Positions 48,109 to 60,358 of a stretch of 64,000 bases of DNA are shown here, piece by piece; positions within the stretch are counted from its first letter, which is position 1, and each line of letters opens with the position of its first letter. Source of the DNA: Magnolia sinica. Its lineage: Eukaryota > Streptophyta > Magnoliopsida > Magnoliales > Magnoliaceae. The stretch covers positions 24,596,501-24,660,500 of the forward strand of contig NC_080577.1 of assembly GCF_029962835.1 (NCBI RefSeq), given 5' to 3'. The notes beneath the pieces were generated by a model. That model was not told the origin of the DNA, did not search any database, and was given only the letters and a program-made list of their open reading frames with translations. Position numbers and translations under genes: made by a program.

Positions 48109-51100
48109 TGTAAGACCCGTATCCTAGTCCGTACTGTTCCATCGAGTCCCGCGATCCTTCCTGTTGAATTTCGGCATCCTGTGACGTATAATCGACGTTG
48201 CGATCGACCCTAAGTCATATGTTGTAGATTTGAGTCGGCTTAATTCAAGACTTGTATCTTTGCGACCGCACCGTCGTCGCGGTTCTAACGCCACGTCTCT
48301 TGTATCGATCCGATACCCTGTCAGGAAGATGTGAGCCGGCGTTTATTTCGAAGAAAACGCCGCGCATTTGTAATCCCAAGAGAATCTCTACAATGTGTCA
48401 AATCAATCCCATCAATCAATCCCATCCATCACCTCATGTCAAGTACACATCACCTTTCTCCACAAGTAAAGCAACCCATGCCTTTTCTCACCAAAGTCAA
48501 ACCACCTCTCACTTCACCCATCCCTCACCTCACATCACTCACCCATCACACCCATCACCTCTCCTTATCTCCCTCTCTCTCTCTCTTTCTCTTTTCTCAC
48601 ACCAATTCCAAGCAACCCATAAGCCTCACACGTCCACATTTTTCCAAGGAGAGAAAAAGAGAAGTGAGTAGTGTGGCCCACTTTCCATCCCAAATCTTCC
48701 ATCTTAGCCCTTGAATCTTCATCTCCCACCATCAAAGTGAAGCACAAGGAGGTCGGCTTTCCAACGGACCAAGAAGATCGGACGGTGGGTGCCTTATAGG
48801 ATAGGTTTTTCATGTTTTGATGATGGACCAAGTGAGGCCTACCGATCAATGGTATGGATCTCACTTGGGACCTTAAGATGTGGTCGATGGCCCACCTTGA
48901 TCTTCATGATCATTCCGTGATGGGGCCATTCTCTATGAACTCCATCATGATGTTTATTTTCTAGCTTGTAAAGAGGTCATCTGGACCGTCCATTTGAGTG
49001 GAGAAGGGATCTCCACCGTTGATCCTTGATTTGGTAGGCCCACATGTATTGGGACCCACTTGATGTATGTTTTAAATTATGCAAGGGAGGGCCCATAGTG
49101 CCGGGGTCCCTCCATCACACGTGTTCCGTCTCTCTCTCTCTCTCCCTCTCTCCTTTTTTTTTATTGTATGCGATGATATGGCCGTGTGGTCCATTTGAAT
49201 GGACCCCACCACGAAGCATGTATTGGATCCAAGTCATTGATAGGTGAGGCTCACTGTATGTATGTGTATGTTCCACACCACCCAGCCATGTGATGGCCCA
49301 CCTAAGCAGGGCCCACCCTAAATATATTTGCATGCCCAAAAACGTCCAGCGTCTGGACGTGGAGTGGGAAAACAAAAAAAAAAATATTAGCTTGGTTCTC
49401 AAGCCATGGAGAGGGTGGTGCATGTAGGCCCCACCTTGATGTATGGGACTAATCCACACCGTCCATTCCATTTTTCAAATCACTTTAGGCATTGAGCCAA
49501 AAGATGAAGCCGATCCAAGCATCTGGTGGGCCATACCTTTCAAAACAGTGGTTTTCACCGTTTAAATTCACTTGAATCTTTTTTCATGCCAAAAAAATAT
49601 CCAATATTGGACTCTACGGATTTGTTATGGTCTGTAAAGACCAATGGCCAGTAGATTCCATTCATGTGAGTGTCGACAATTAAGCTTGTGCATCTCATTC
49701 AAATGCAAGGCGAAAAAAAAAAAATGCAAGGCGAAAGTCATGCATCTTAGTCACTTGGAACTTTGAGAGTTAACGAGGCAAAAACTCAAATTCAAAGTTT
49801 TTATTTGAAGAAACACATTCACAATGACGTGGCCCCCCTCCAAAAATCGACCCAATCTGAAACTCAGTTGGCCCACATCAAAGGAAACAATGGGATTGAA
49901 CATATACCTTTGAAACCCATTTTGGGTCCACAGAAGTTTTGGATCAATCTGAAAATTGTTTTTACTCTTCGTCCAGGTCTATGTGACCACATGGACAGAT
50001 TGGATGGTGAACAAACATTACGGTGGGCCCCACATGGGACCCACCATGATGCATATATTTTATTCATACCGTCCACAGGCAGTGGACGGTTGGAGCCCAC
50101 AGGTGATGTATGTGTTTTAGTCACACCGTCCAGGCAGACGGTGGGACTCCCTTCATGTGTTTTATTCACACCGTCCCATGACAGTGGGGTCCATCATGAT
50201 GCATGTGTGGTGTCCAGCCTTCCAACCATCTAGAAAGCTCATTTTTTTTAGCATGAGCCGAAGAATGAATCAGATCCATGGTCCATGATGCATGTGTTGC
50301 ATCCAAGTCATCCAACCAGTTGAAAGCTCATTTTATAGCCTGAGTTCAAAAAAAATGAGACAGATCTAGGAATAGGTGGACCACATTATAGAAAGCAGTG
50401 GGTTTGAAGGCCCACCATTAAGACCCTTGGTCTACTAAGCTTGGGACCATATATGATATTGATCTTTCCTTTTAATTAAGGTATGTGAGGCCTTATAATC
50501 AGATTGGATGAGGAATAAATATTAGGGTGGGCCTTAGAAATTTAGTGGTGGAAATCATTACCACCACTTGTATTTGGGTGTGGCCCATTGGATATGCATA
50601 TGGCCCATACGATGTGGTCCACCTTGATATTTATAAGGCCCATTTGAGGAGGCCCACCTTGATGTATTTGGGGCCTGTTGTTGAGGCCCATCCTGATATA
50701 TGCAAGGCCCATGGTGATGTTCTCAAAGGCCCATGATATATGGCCGTTGGTGGGGGCCCATTAATGCGGCCCATTTGATGAATGTAAGGCCCATGTGATA
50801 TGGCCCATTTGATGTATCTAAGGCCCATGGGTCGAGGCCCAATGGGATGTCCTTAGGGTCCATTGCAATGTGTGATTCCCTATGGTTTGTGTAAATATTT
50901 TATGGTGGGCCATGCCTTGGGAGCAATGTTGGTTTGATGTCTACATTATAAGTACAATGTTGGTTAAATGTCCGCATTGTAACTCTCCTTAAGGCCCATT
51001 GATAGGCCCATACTTGTTGATAGTTCATAACATGCTTAGTGCACTTTCATGATTCATGCCCATATGCATCATATGTATGCTTGAGATGAGGAATGTTTGA

Positions 51101-52279
51101 TCATAGCATAAGCCGTTGGGCTGAGACATTTACGGGACTCCTTATGAGACGGAGTGCCCCACATGATCGCGTGGTACGCGCGGGATTGCTGCATGATTGT
51201 ACGGTGTGACTCATGCATCTCGCATATGTGTGACTTGATCACTGCACACCCTAGCGACATCAGGGCCGTGGCTCCACAGACACATCGTGGATGGCCGTAT
51301 CGGATAGGCCGTGTCTCTTCTAGCACTGTGGGCACTTAGGATATCCTTGGGTGAAAGTCCCAGAACCTTTTTGGTACCAGGAGATGCTCCAACGTCTAGA
51401 CCGAGTGGATACACGAGCGCCCGAGTGCCGAATACCAGTAGGCCACGTCTCTCACTGTTTCGTGGTCGGTTGGAAGGGGGTGTGGCCTTATCCGCCCGAG
51501 TGAGGGGGCTATAAGCTAGGCTGAGTTTGACCAGCTCGCAAATGAGTCCGCTATCGACGAGCCGGGTAGATATTGGCAGACTACTGGTCAGGCGGATAGT
51601 GTGGTCTCTTCCACTTGCTTGACTGTGCAGCTAGGGAGGAGGCAGTCAGTGTGAGGTGTATTAGACCCCGATGATATCCAGAGATGAACTGTACTGATAT
51701 GTGTACTTGATGAGTACTGGCACGCTTGCTTTGCATCTCGCATATGACATTTGGCGCATCGCATGGCCTTGGTATGGCCGATAGCATTCATGCCTTGCAT
51801 CACATGGCTTTGATATAGCTGATAGCATTCATGGACTTACCGCATATTTCCGCATTACTCTGATATTATACACTTGGCACTCGCCTTACACACACTTTCA
51901 CCACCCTCTAAGCTTTCTATAAGCTTATGCACGATAGATGCGTGCAGGTGGCGTTAGGTTGCAGCAGCGTTGAGCTTGGAGCGTGCAGCCGAGCTTCTGG
52001 AGTTTCTTTTACTATATTGTATTTCCCTTTCATACGCATTGTACTTAAAGTCTTTGATTTAGTGGATATGTGGTGATGTTGTTTTGTGACTTGGTTATGC
52101 TTGTAGTTATGCTCCATTACAAAAAAAATTCATACTGAAAATCCTCCTTGTAGGATCCCAGGATCGGAATCTGGCGTATGGGCGCTGGGAGCCGAGAATG
52201 GGGTGCTACGGAGGCTGTCGGCACCGGATTCGGCGATCGAAAATTTTGTGAGCCCGTTTTCTGAGTTTGGGGCGTGACA
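48109..52279 (+). mobile_element. Solo LTR B, 4.17 kb, inserted in an LTR of its own family
   Basis: It begins TGTAAGACCCGTATCCTAGT and ends GTTTGGGGCGTGACA, with a perfect AACAT duplication (48104-48108 and 52280-52284). It is collinear with the 3' LTR around it and with solo LTR A. Shared blocks are cagggccgtggctccacaga and ctaagctttctataagctta. No internal coding remains. Confidence 0.88.
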
Positions 52280-52284
52280 AACAT

Positions 52285-53653
52285 TGTAAGGATGATGTCG
52301 GTTAAATGTCTGCATTGTCACTCTCCCTAGGGCCCATTGGCAGGCCCATACTTGTAGCATATAGGCCGTCTAGGCCCATCTTCGTTTTGATCAGAGCCTA
52401 TCACTACATAACATATATAGTATAAATCCATGATTCATGATCATACGCATCATATGTATGCCTGATATGAGAAGTGACTAATCATAGCATATGCCTTCGG
52501 GCAGATAGTTTATGGGCTCCCTGATAGGCGGAGTTGCCCCACATGAGCGCTCAGTACGCGCAGGATTGTTGCATGTCTGATAATATGATTCATGCACTTG
52601 CATTTGTGTGATTGTGATCATTGTATGCCCTAGTGACACCAGGGCCGTAGTCTCCACAGACACATCGTGGGTGGCTGGATTGAATACCGAAAATATTGTT
52701 ACTAACCATCGGGGCCCATAGATGTCCCTAGGTGAAATTTCCTAAACCAGATGGTACCAGAGGATGACTCCAATGTCGAGACCGAGTGGATATATGAGCG
52801 CACGAGGGCCGAATACCAGGAGGCCGCGTCTCCCACTGTGTTGTGGTCGGTTGGAAAGGGGTGTGGCCTTACTCGTCCGACGGTAGGGGGCAATACTAGG
52901 CTGAGTTTGACCAGCTCGTGAATGAGTCAGCTATCGACATGCCGAATAGGTATTGGTAGACCATTGGTCAGGTGGATGGTGAGGTTTCTTACGCTCACTT
53001 GGACTGTGCGGCTAGGAGAGCGGCAGTGCCACTTGGAGTGTACTAGCCCCGGTGATTATCTTGAATGAGAATTGTACTGATATATGATGAGAATTAGCAT
53101 GCTTGAGTTGCATCTTGCATCGCATGGTCTTGACATGACCGATAACATTCATATCTTGCATCGCATAGCTTTGGTACGGCTGATTGCATCTAAGTACTTA
53201 TCGGCATGATGCCGCATTACTCTGAGCACGCTTATACTGCGCACACACTTACACCACCCTTTAAACTTTCTATAAGCTTATGCACGATTGATGCGTACAT
53301 GTGATGCCAGGACGCAGCCGTAACATAGTAGCAGCAGGAGCGTGCAGTTGAGATTTTGGAGTTTTCGTTATTTGCATTATCTTGTATTTCCTTTCAGACG
53401 CATTGTACTCAAAAGTTTTTAATCATAGTGGATTTTGTGATAGTGTTCTCGTGGTTATTGTTCGTGGGTTTTGCTTATAGTTATGCTCATTATGAATCAG
53501 ACTGATGATTATAAATCCTCTTTGTAGCATCCCAGGATCGGAATCTGGTGTATGGGTGCCGGGAGCCGAGAATGGGATTTTATGGAGGCTGTCGGCGTCG
53601 GATTCGGCGATCGAGAATTTTGTGAGCCCGGTTTCCAAGTTCGGGGCGTGACA
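52285..53653 (+). repeat. 3' LTR of the Tekay-like element, second part
   Basis: It resumes with TGTAAGGATGATGTCGG and ends TTCGGGGCGTGACA at 53653, followed by the CATAT duplication. Without the nested LTR the whole 3' LTR is about 4.14 kb. The last 440 bases match the 5' LTR end closely. Confidence 0.85.
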
Positions 53654-53658
53654 CATAT

Positions 53659-53961
53659 GGGTCCCTAGTGCATTTTAAAAGTATTCTAAGGTTTCTTAAA
53701 GGTATTCCAAGGGTTTCTAAAAAGGTTTTAGGGTTATCAAAGGGTGTAGCAAGGGTGAGATTCGAAGTTGTTTGAATCGAGTAAGTCCTTTTCTATTTGT
53801 AATTTATGCCTTCATAGTGGATTTCTATCACTTTGTGCCATAATTTTTTTTCAAAAGGGTTTTCCACATTAAATCTTTGTATTCTCTTGTGTTTGCTTAG
53901 CGCTCTTGGATTGCTATCCTAGATCCATATCTGTGTGATTCTGCAGCACAATATCTTAACA
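53659..53961 (+). repeat. Copia-2 5' LTR, second part
   Basis: It continues the LTR after the gypsy insertion. It matches 56967-57277 in the 3' LTR, with shared blocks gtgtttgctt and tctttgtattctcttgtgtt. It ends ATATCTTAACA and is followed by the primer-binding site. Confidence 0.85.
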
Positions 53962-53978
53962 AGTAGTATCAGAGCCAT
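53962..53978 (+). other. Primer-binding site of Copia-2
   Basis: AGTAGTATCAGAGCCAT directly follows the 5' LTR and matches the usual copia site GTGGTATCAGAGC, complementary to initiator methionine tRNA, with one change. Confidence 0.75.
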
Positions 53979-54016
53979 CGTTGGGGCACAAATATGAATC
54001 TGCAGGATTAACAATA

Positions 54017-54880
54017 ATGAGAAGCACTATGTATGATATTGAAAAGTACTCAAGGAAAAATAACTTTGAGTTATGGAAGATCAAGATGATCAGTTCCTTA
54101 ATCAAGCAAGGCGAAGATAGTGCTCTTGAAGCGCGAAAGTCTACTATGACTAATGATGATTGGAATACTCTTGATAAGAAGGCCTTATCCTCGATCCATT
54201 TATGTCTTACGAATTAGGTTCTCTATAATGTCATGAAGGAGAAAACTGTGGCTAAGTTATGGGCGAAGTTAGAGGATGTCTATGCGAAAAAATTCTCTGA
54301 AAATCACATACACTTGAAGCATCAGTGGTATAACTTCAAGATGGCAAAGGGTGGAGATCTGGAGGCTTACATCAGCAACTTTAGTAAATTGGTTTGCAAA
54401 TTACTGGATATGGAGAAAGTGATGAAAGATGAAGAACAAGCACGTATGTTGTTAAATTCTCTTCCGACATCATATGAGTCATTCAAGGACACAATGTGCA
54501 CCACGAATAAAACCCTAAGTGTCGACACCATTATCTCAGCCCTTCAAGGGAAGGCCATGAGAAAGCTTAACGGTGACATGGGGACATCTCCTGATACACT
54601 GTTTACGAGAGGCAAGAATTCTGAATAAGGTACAGGATCTTTAAGTTCTATATCCAAATCCAAGGGCAAGGATAAAGGTAAGTTAAAGTGCTGGAACTGT
54701 GGGATGGAAGGACACATGAAGAAGGGTTGTACAAATCCTAAATCTAAGAGAGAAGAATCTAATGCTTCATATGAGGAGACCAATGCTGTCACGTCAGATG
54801 GATCGAGTGGATGTGATGGTGATGTTTTGTCTGTATCTACGATCAAACGGTCATACAATGATCTTAGGAGTGAGTGAATT
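54017..54880 (+). pseudogene. Copia-2 gag remnant
   Basis: The frame starts with ATG at 54017 and reads as copia gag: YSRKNNFELWKIKM, an early stop at 54215, then KLWAKLEDVYAKKFSENHIH and LLNSLPTSYESFKDTM, conserved in the UBN2-type gag. A stop follows at 54626. An intact zinc knuckle CWNCGMEGHMKKGC lies at about 54690-54731. It differs from Copia-1 gag and is a different lineage. The two stops make it non-functional. Confidence 0.85.
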
Positions 54881-55410
54881 TTAGACACAGGGGCATCCTT
54901 TCACATAACTCCTCATCAAAGTTGGTTTACCAACTACAGGGAGTGTGATGGTGGACGGGTGTTTATGGGCAATGGTATTACCTGTAATGTTGTGGCTGTT
55001 GGTGTGGTGTGCATCAAGATGTTTGATGGGGATGAGTTACCGTGCGTTCCTGATTTGAAGAAGAATCTGATTTCTCTTGGCATACTTGAGGCAATGGACT
55101 GCAAATACACAGGTATTGATGGTGTTCTTAAGGTATTTAAGGAGGCACGGGTAATCTTGAAAGCATAACGACTCGGTAACATGTACAAGTTGATCGATAG
55201 CACTTCAGAAGGTGGAGCTGCAATGGCTGTATCGGACTCCACCTCTGCACGTGTGTGGCATGCTAGGCATGACCACATGAGCAGGTAGGGCATGAAGGCT
55301 AAGACACGCGGACATAGATACAGAGCAGGTGGAGCAGCCACCTGTGAGGAGAATTACATAGCATAATTGCAGGATGTTGACAAGGTACATGGACAACTCC
55401 AATATCGCAT
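54881..55410 (+). pseudogene. Copia-2 protease and GAG-pre-integrase remnant
   Basis: The protease active site LDTGASFHITP is intact at about 54885. The rest of the domain runs to about 55165, ending in DLKKNLISLGILEAMDCKY. After a stop the GAG-pre-integrase domain shows MYKLIDSTSEGG and WHARHDHMSR followed by a stop. The integrase that should come next is absent: within about 100 bases the sequence reaches reverse transcriptase. Confidence 0.78.
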
Positions 55411-56640
55411 ATGCTCTCATTACAAAGAGATCCATCGACTATTCAGGTGGCTCTTGGTGAGCCTGGTGCTAAGAAGTGGAAGGTGATTATGGACGATGTG
55501 ATGGACTCATTGTACCAGATTGTCTCATGGGAGCTAGTGGAGCTTCCAGTGGGTCAAAAAGCGGTTGAATGCAGGTGGATCTTCAAAAGGATACAACATG
55601 GATACAAAGCGAGGCTAGTAGCGGAGGGATATGCTTAGAGAGAAGAGATCGACTTCTCGGAGATATTTGCGCCAGCGGTATAGCAGGTGACTATTATATC
55701 CGTATTGGCATTGGTTGCCCAATGCGATCTTGAGCTGAAATGATGGATGAGGAGACTGCGCTTCTACATGGAAAATTGGAAGAGAGGATCTTCATGAAGC
55801 AACCAGAGCAATTCAAAATTAAAGGGGATGAGAAAAAGTTTATAGGAGGTCGTTGCACGACCTGTCGCCTAAGTAGTGGTATAAAATTTGATTCCTTCAT
55901 GGTGAGTTAAGTATTGTATGTTGATAACATGTAGATCCTAAACATGACTGTCTGAAATCAATGTACTAAAGACTCGGTTAAGTGGGACGTTCAAGATGAA
56001 GGATCGGAGGGGTTACAAAGAAGGTTCTTAGCGGTGATATTCATAGAGGTTGGAAGAGGAGCAGGATTTAGCAATCAAAGGTAAAATACCTTGAGTAAAT
56101 ATGTGATGGACCAGGCAAAGCCGGTAAGCATTCCCTACGCGGCTCACTTCAAGTTTTTCTCAGGACATGTCTTAAAATAGATGAGAAAAAACAGGATATG
56201 TCTCTTGAGACTTATTTGAATGTGGTTGGTAGTGCATGTCATGGTCTGTATTAGACCGGTTATTTCACAAGCAATCAGTGTTGTGAGAAAATACCCCGAC
56301 AAGCAACATTGGATGGCGGTGAGATGGTTACTTCGATACATTCAAAGTAAGAAGACTACGTTTTTACTTTTGGGAAGACATGGACAAAGTTAGTTGGGTA
56401 TGTGGATTTAAATTACACAGGCAGTATGGATTCCAGGAAGTTGACTCCAGGTTACTCGTTTGTACTAGTGGGTGAAGTAATTAGTTGGATGACCATTTTA
56501 TTTGACAGGTACTTAAGAAAGAAGGTGTAACACTGGAGAAGATTCACACTAGTGTGAATCTAGCAAACATGCTTATCAAGGTTGTTCCTATGGAGAAGTT
56601 GAAGTTCTGTGCAACTTCTCTGGGCTTAGCGATGGCATAA
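55411..56640 (+). pseudogene. Copia-2 reverse transcriptase and RNase H remnant
   Basis: Reverse transcriptase begins with WKVIMDDVMDSLYQ and ECRWIFKR then ARLVAEGYA and a stop at 55636; FSEIFAPAV follows. The catalytic box near 55915-55933 reads LYVDNM, with N for the second D. Further pieces are scattered in all three frames to 56640, where the RNase H C-terminus reads VTLEKIHTSVNLANMLIKVV. Large internal losses and many stops make it a relic. Sequence 56641-56753 before the 3' LTR is non-coding. Confidence 0.8.
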
Positions 56641-56753
56641 AGAAATATGTAGTGTGCGTGAGAAGCGTTGATTGAAGTTATAATATAACACAGAAATAAG
56701 AGAAGAGGTCAAGAAGCTACACGGTTAAAGATTGAAGACATAGTGGAGATTAT

Positions 56754-57277
56754 TGTTAAAACAAATGTCTTAAATCTGGTCTGAGGTGTTCGACCAATCG
56801 AGGGACTACCTTGACTAGTCAAAAAAAGGTCCCTTCGATTGGTCGAAGCCCTCCTTCGACTAGTCGAGGGTTATGCAGACGGTACGCAGTTTGTGCACGG
56901 ACTGCGTAAATTTGAGGTGGTTTCTGGACTATTCTAAAGTCAATGCGAAAGTAGTGTTTCCTAAATTATAAATAGGGATCCCCAGGGCCTTTCTAAAGTA
57001 TTCTAAGGTTTTCTAAAGGTATTTCAAAGGTTTCTAAAATGGTTCTAAGGTTATCAAAGGGTGTAGTAAGGGTGCGATTCGAGGTTGTTCGAATTAGGTA
57101 AGTCTCTTTCTCTTTGTAATTTATGCTTTCATAGTGGATTTCTGTCGCCTTGTGCCGTAGTTTTTTCCCGAAAGGATTTTCTACGTTAAATCTTTGTATT
57201 CTCTTGTGTTTGCTTTATGCTCTTAGATTACTATCTTAGATCTATATTTGTGTGATTCCACAGCACAAATCTCAACA
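56754..57277 (+). repeat. Copia-2 3' LTR
   Basis: Length is 524 bp, TG...CA. It contains clustered TCGA palindromes near the start (for example TTCGATTGGTCGAAG and TCGACTAGTCGA at 56838-56868), a TATA-like ATAAATAG near 56968, and the same end block as the 5' LTR. The following GTTTC is the near-match of the target duplication. Confidence 0.88.
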
Positions 57278-57488
57278 GTTTCTGCTGATAAGGCTATTGC
57301 AAGGATTCAATGGTGGATAAGAGTGCCCTATCTTCCCCATGTCAAGGAGTAAGTCCTCGGTAACCATCTGGTCATTCAGATTCTAGATGAGGCCCTAGCA
57401 AAGCAAGGCTTTTATGCTGTTGAAATGGGAAAGATTGCATGGGGCTTGGGTTAAAATTAATGTGGACGGCTCTGGTAGAGGAAATTCA
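57278..57488 (+). pseudogene. LINE RNase H remnant, right part
   Basis: Continuation of the LINE cut at 33812. It leads, through stops and one frame change, to WVKINVDGSGRGN at about 57445-57485, the start of the RNase H domain that closes plant LINE ORF2. The domain then ends abruptly at the next element. Confidence 0.6.
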
Positions 57489-59130
57489 ATATATATGACA
57501 CATTTGCGCTACTCTTCAGACATCTCTCTTTAATTGCAGCCAAAAGTATCGCTTCTCCAAAAGGGCTATAATCTTGTCTCACCCTATCACTGCTAAGACA
57601 ATGCCATGTAACTCCTGAATGATGCGCTTTCGCAGTGAACTTTGTATAATGATAATTAGTTTCCTTTAAAGAGAAAATATCTTGAATATGCAAGTTAGTT
57701 GATTGTCCTGCCTGACATTTGGCCTACACATCCTTGAAGTCATCATCATATACATATAATTCTTTAAAGCACTTGAACCGCACGACTTTATTGCTTATAG
57801 TAACCAGTGAGGTTGATTGCCTATTAGGTGCATCACCAACCTTGTTCTACTACCCTGATTTATGCTTCAACATGAATGTGAACTCTCGCAAGAAAGAAAT
57901 TCATATGGCATGCACATGATTAATATTATATTGATTGCTATATTTAATAATCTGATGGTCAATATAAAAGGTAAAGTCCATCTGGATCAGATAGTGTCTC
58001 TAATGGTGTAGGTCTTAGATGATTACATATAACTCCAACTCATATGTTGATCACTTCTTAGGAGTGAGCCTCGATTAGCTTATTAATGTAGGATGCTATA
58101 GGTCTGCCATCTTGAGACAACACACCTTTAATACCCATATAAAAAGCGTCACACTCTACCTCTAATAACTTGTCAAAACTAAGGAGAACTAGGACAAAGA
58201 TAGTAGATAATTTCACCTTAATCTTTATTAAGCTTCGATTTACCTCCTTAGTCCAGTACCGAAACTTTCATTTATTCATGTAATCAGTAATAGGGGCTAC
58301 AATAATACTAAAGTTTCTTACAAATTTATGATATTGAATCGCAAATCCATGAAAACTTTACACATTCTGAATATTTTACAAAACTGACTACTCCCTAATG
58401 GATTTCACCTTCTCCTCATCCACATGAATCCCTATGGATGTCGTCCCAATGCCCAAAAATAAAAGGTTATCTATCAGGAAATTGCACTTCTTTAGATTAC
58501 AGTATGGTTTGTTCTCTGTAAGTACTCAAAGCACCTACCTAAGATATTATACATGATTTGTCTCACCATGATCGTAAATCAGAATATCACCCAATTAATG
58601 ATTTTAGAACCTGATTCATCAATCTCTTAAGCATACTAAGCACATTTAAGAATCCAAATGGCATAACCAACCACTTATATAAACATTAATCATTGGTTTT
58701 AAATGTTATCTTCTACTCGTCGTCCAACCAAACATAGATATGGTGGTAACCGCTCTTCAAATCTAGTTCGGAAAATATTTTTACCAATTCCAATATGGCT
58801 AATATGTCATCTAGTCGTAGTATAGGAAACCGATACTTTACAATTATTTTATTTATAGCTCAGTTGTCAACACATAAGCACCAACTCCCATCCTTCTTGG
58901 GCGAGAAGAGGGTTAGCACATCACATGGACTCATTCTCTTCTTCACTAGACCATTATGGCTAAGTTCCTCCACTTGGCCCTGCAAAATCATACACTACTT
59001 TAAATCCATCCGATAATGTGGGCGATTGGGCATACTTGCCCCTAGGATAAAATCAATGAGGTGTCATCTATCCGGCATGGGAGGCAACTCGTCAGAAAGT
59101 TCATCGAGATGATCTCTTTGAACTGTTGTA
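57489..59130 (-). pseudogene. Ty3/gypsy pol fragment
   Basis: On the minus strand a second, different gypsy polymerase can be read in broken frames. The order is LPPMPD near 59085, RPHYRM and EELSHNGLVKKRMSPCDV near 58930-59010, KKDGSWCLCVDN (58900), [13 protein letters not shown] (58830), [13 protein letters not shown] (58750), MPFG (58660), GRPIASYINKL in RNase H, FTFMLKHKSG (57860) and a zinc-binding integrase remnant (57693-57520). The family resembles chromoviruses of the CRM/Reina kind; lineage is uncertain. No LTRs are visible. Weak gypsy-like sequence may extend to about 59640. Confidence 0.75.
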
Positions 59131-60358
59131 ATAGTACTGATTTCAACTTTTATGGAATGTTTGTGGATTACACTTATTCCTCCTTTACGACCAAAGCATA
59201 GATCTTCCTTATCTTCTCAGATGTTTTACAAAATCTCGTACAATTAGGAGAGACCTCCCTACCACTTTAGAAGTCTTGAGTTGGTTTTAAGTTCAAGAAT
59301 AATCTTTCTACCATCTTTAACAAAAATAAATATATTATCTATACATCAACCATGAATAAAGGAAGAAATAAAGTTAACAATGCTTCTCCAACACCAATCT
59401 TAGGTTACTCCTCGTTATGAACATGGGTCTGCCCTAATGCCTCCATTAAATGGTCGATTTCTAACTTCAGTCCTTGCATGGCTCACAAATTCTACCACTA
59501 AAAAGCTTCAAACACTGTCATCGTAAGAGAATTGTTCCTTAGAGTATCCTCTGTGAGGTTGTTGATCAAACCATTGTTAGATGCTATCAAGTTGAAGAAA
59601 AGTATCGCTCTTATACTAGCTAACGCAAAGAAGAATGTGAAATAACAATGAAAAAGATTAGTCTTCCTCAAGTAATTAAGAACTTAAATCAATAAGGCAA
59701 GTTCTTGAGTCCACAAGAAGTAAGAGAGAAAAGTAGAGTATTTTTATTGAATAATAACCTAATATTGCTCGATTACATTATTTATATGAATAACCGTAGA
59801 GTCCTAATTCAATTGAAAATTACCCAAAATAGCAAAATCTCTCTAAAAGTTTAATTTGACAAAAAATAAAAACGTCCAATAAGATCTTTCCAGAATATTC
59901 TTGGCATTATTGCATCTTCTAAAAAAGACGAAAATCATACAACCCTAAAAATGAAAAAGTACGATAATAACGGAAATTACCAAATGTAGAAAAATTTTTC
60001 TAAAATCTCCGTTTTAACCCAAAGACGTGTACTTACTCGTGAAACGGACATCTTCGACTGGCATATCCAACCGGTTGACCCTCCATGCACCATTACATAA
60101 AGATTGATATATCATGCATCTCGTGACAGTACCCAGATCAAAAGTTACTACAACTGTTTTGTAGTCAACCCTTCAAACGACAATTTCTCCGTATTCACAG
60201 TAAATCTCTGCCAGTTGCATTGCACTCTATATAAAACTAGGCCGAGTTATGATGAACTACTTTGACTCTTATTCGGGCTTCTTATGGTCCATCTGTACTA
60301 TGAATGCATCCACGTGCTGCTCTACGACTAGAATTACTTCTAAAACTGCTTAGTTTGC
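59131..60358. other. AT-rich sequence without a supported gene
   Basis: Up to about 59640 this may hold the eroded protease/gag part of the preceding gypsy fragment, but I cannot name a domain. From 59640 to 60358 nothing is recognised. The last few hundred bases would be 3' UTR and downstream sequence of the receptor-kinase exon. Confidence 0.4.

Larger units (their letters stand above)
33993..53653 (+). mobile_element. Ty3/gypsy retrotransposon of Tekay/Del type with two nested solo LTRs
   Basis: The whole insertion is 19.7 kb and is flanked by a perfect CATAT duplication (33988-33992 and 53654-53658). Removing the two nested solo LTRs leaves about 10 kb: 5' LTR, primer-binding site, gag, pol (protease, reverse transcriptase, RNase H, integrase, chromodomain), polypurine tract, 3' LTR. 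Reverse transcriptase before integrase marks gypsy; the C-terminal chromodomain and multi-kilobase LTR fit the Tekay/Del chromovirus lineage. Stops and a frameshift inactivate pol. The two LTRs differ greatly in length because the 5' copy carries a deletion. Confidence 0.9.

Noticed and set aside
49763..50233. A 156-codon open frame in solo LTR B
   Set aside because: It runs across GGGCCC-type repeat inside an LTR and is not conserved as a frame in the other LTR copies.
53981..54016. Extension of Copia-2 gag upstream to 53981
   Set aside because: No ATG is present there; the extension overlaps the leader just after the primer-binding site, and the first ATG in the matching frame is at 54017.
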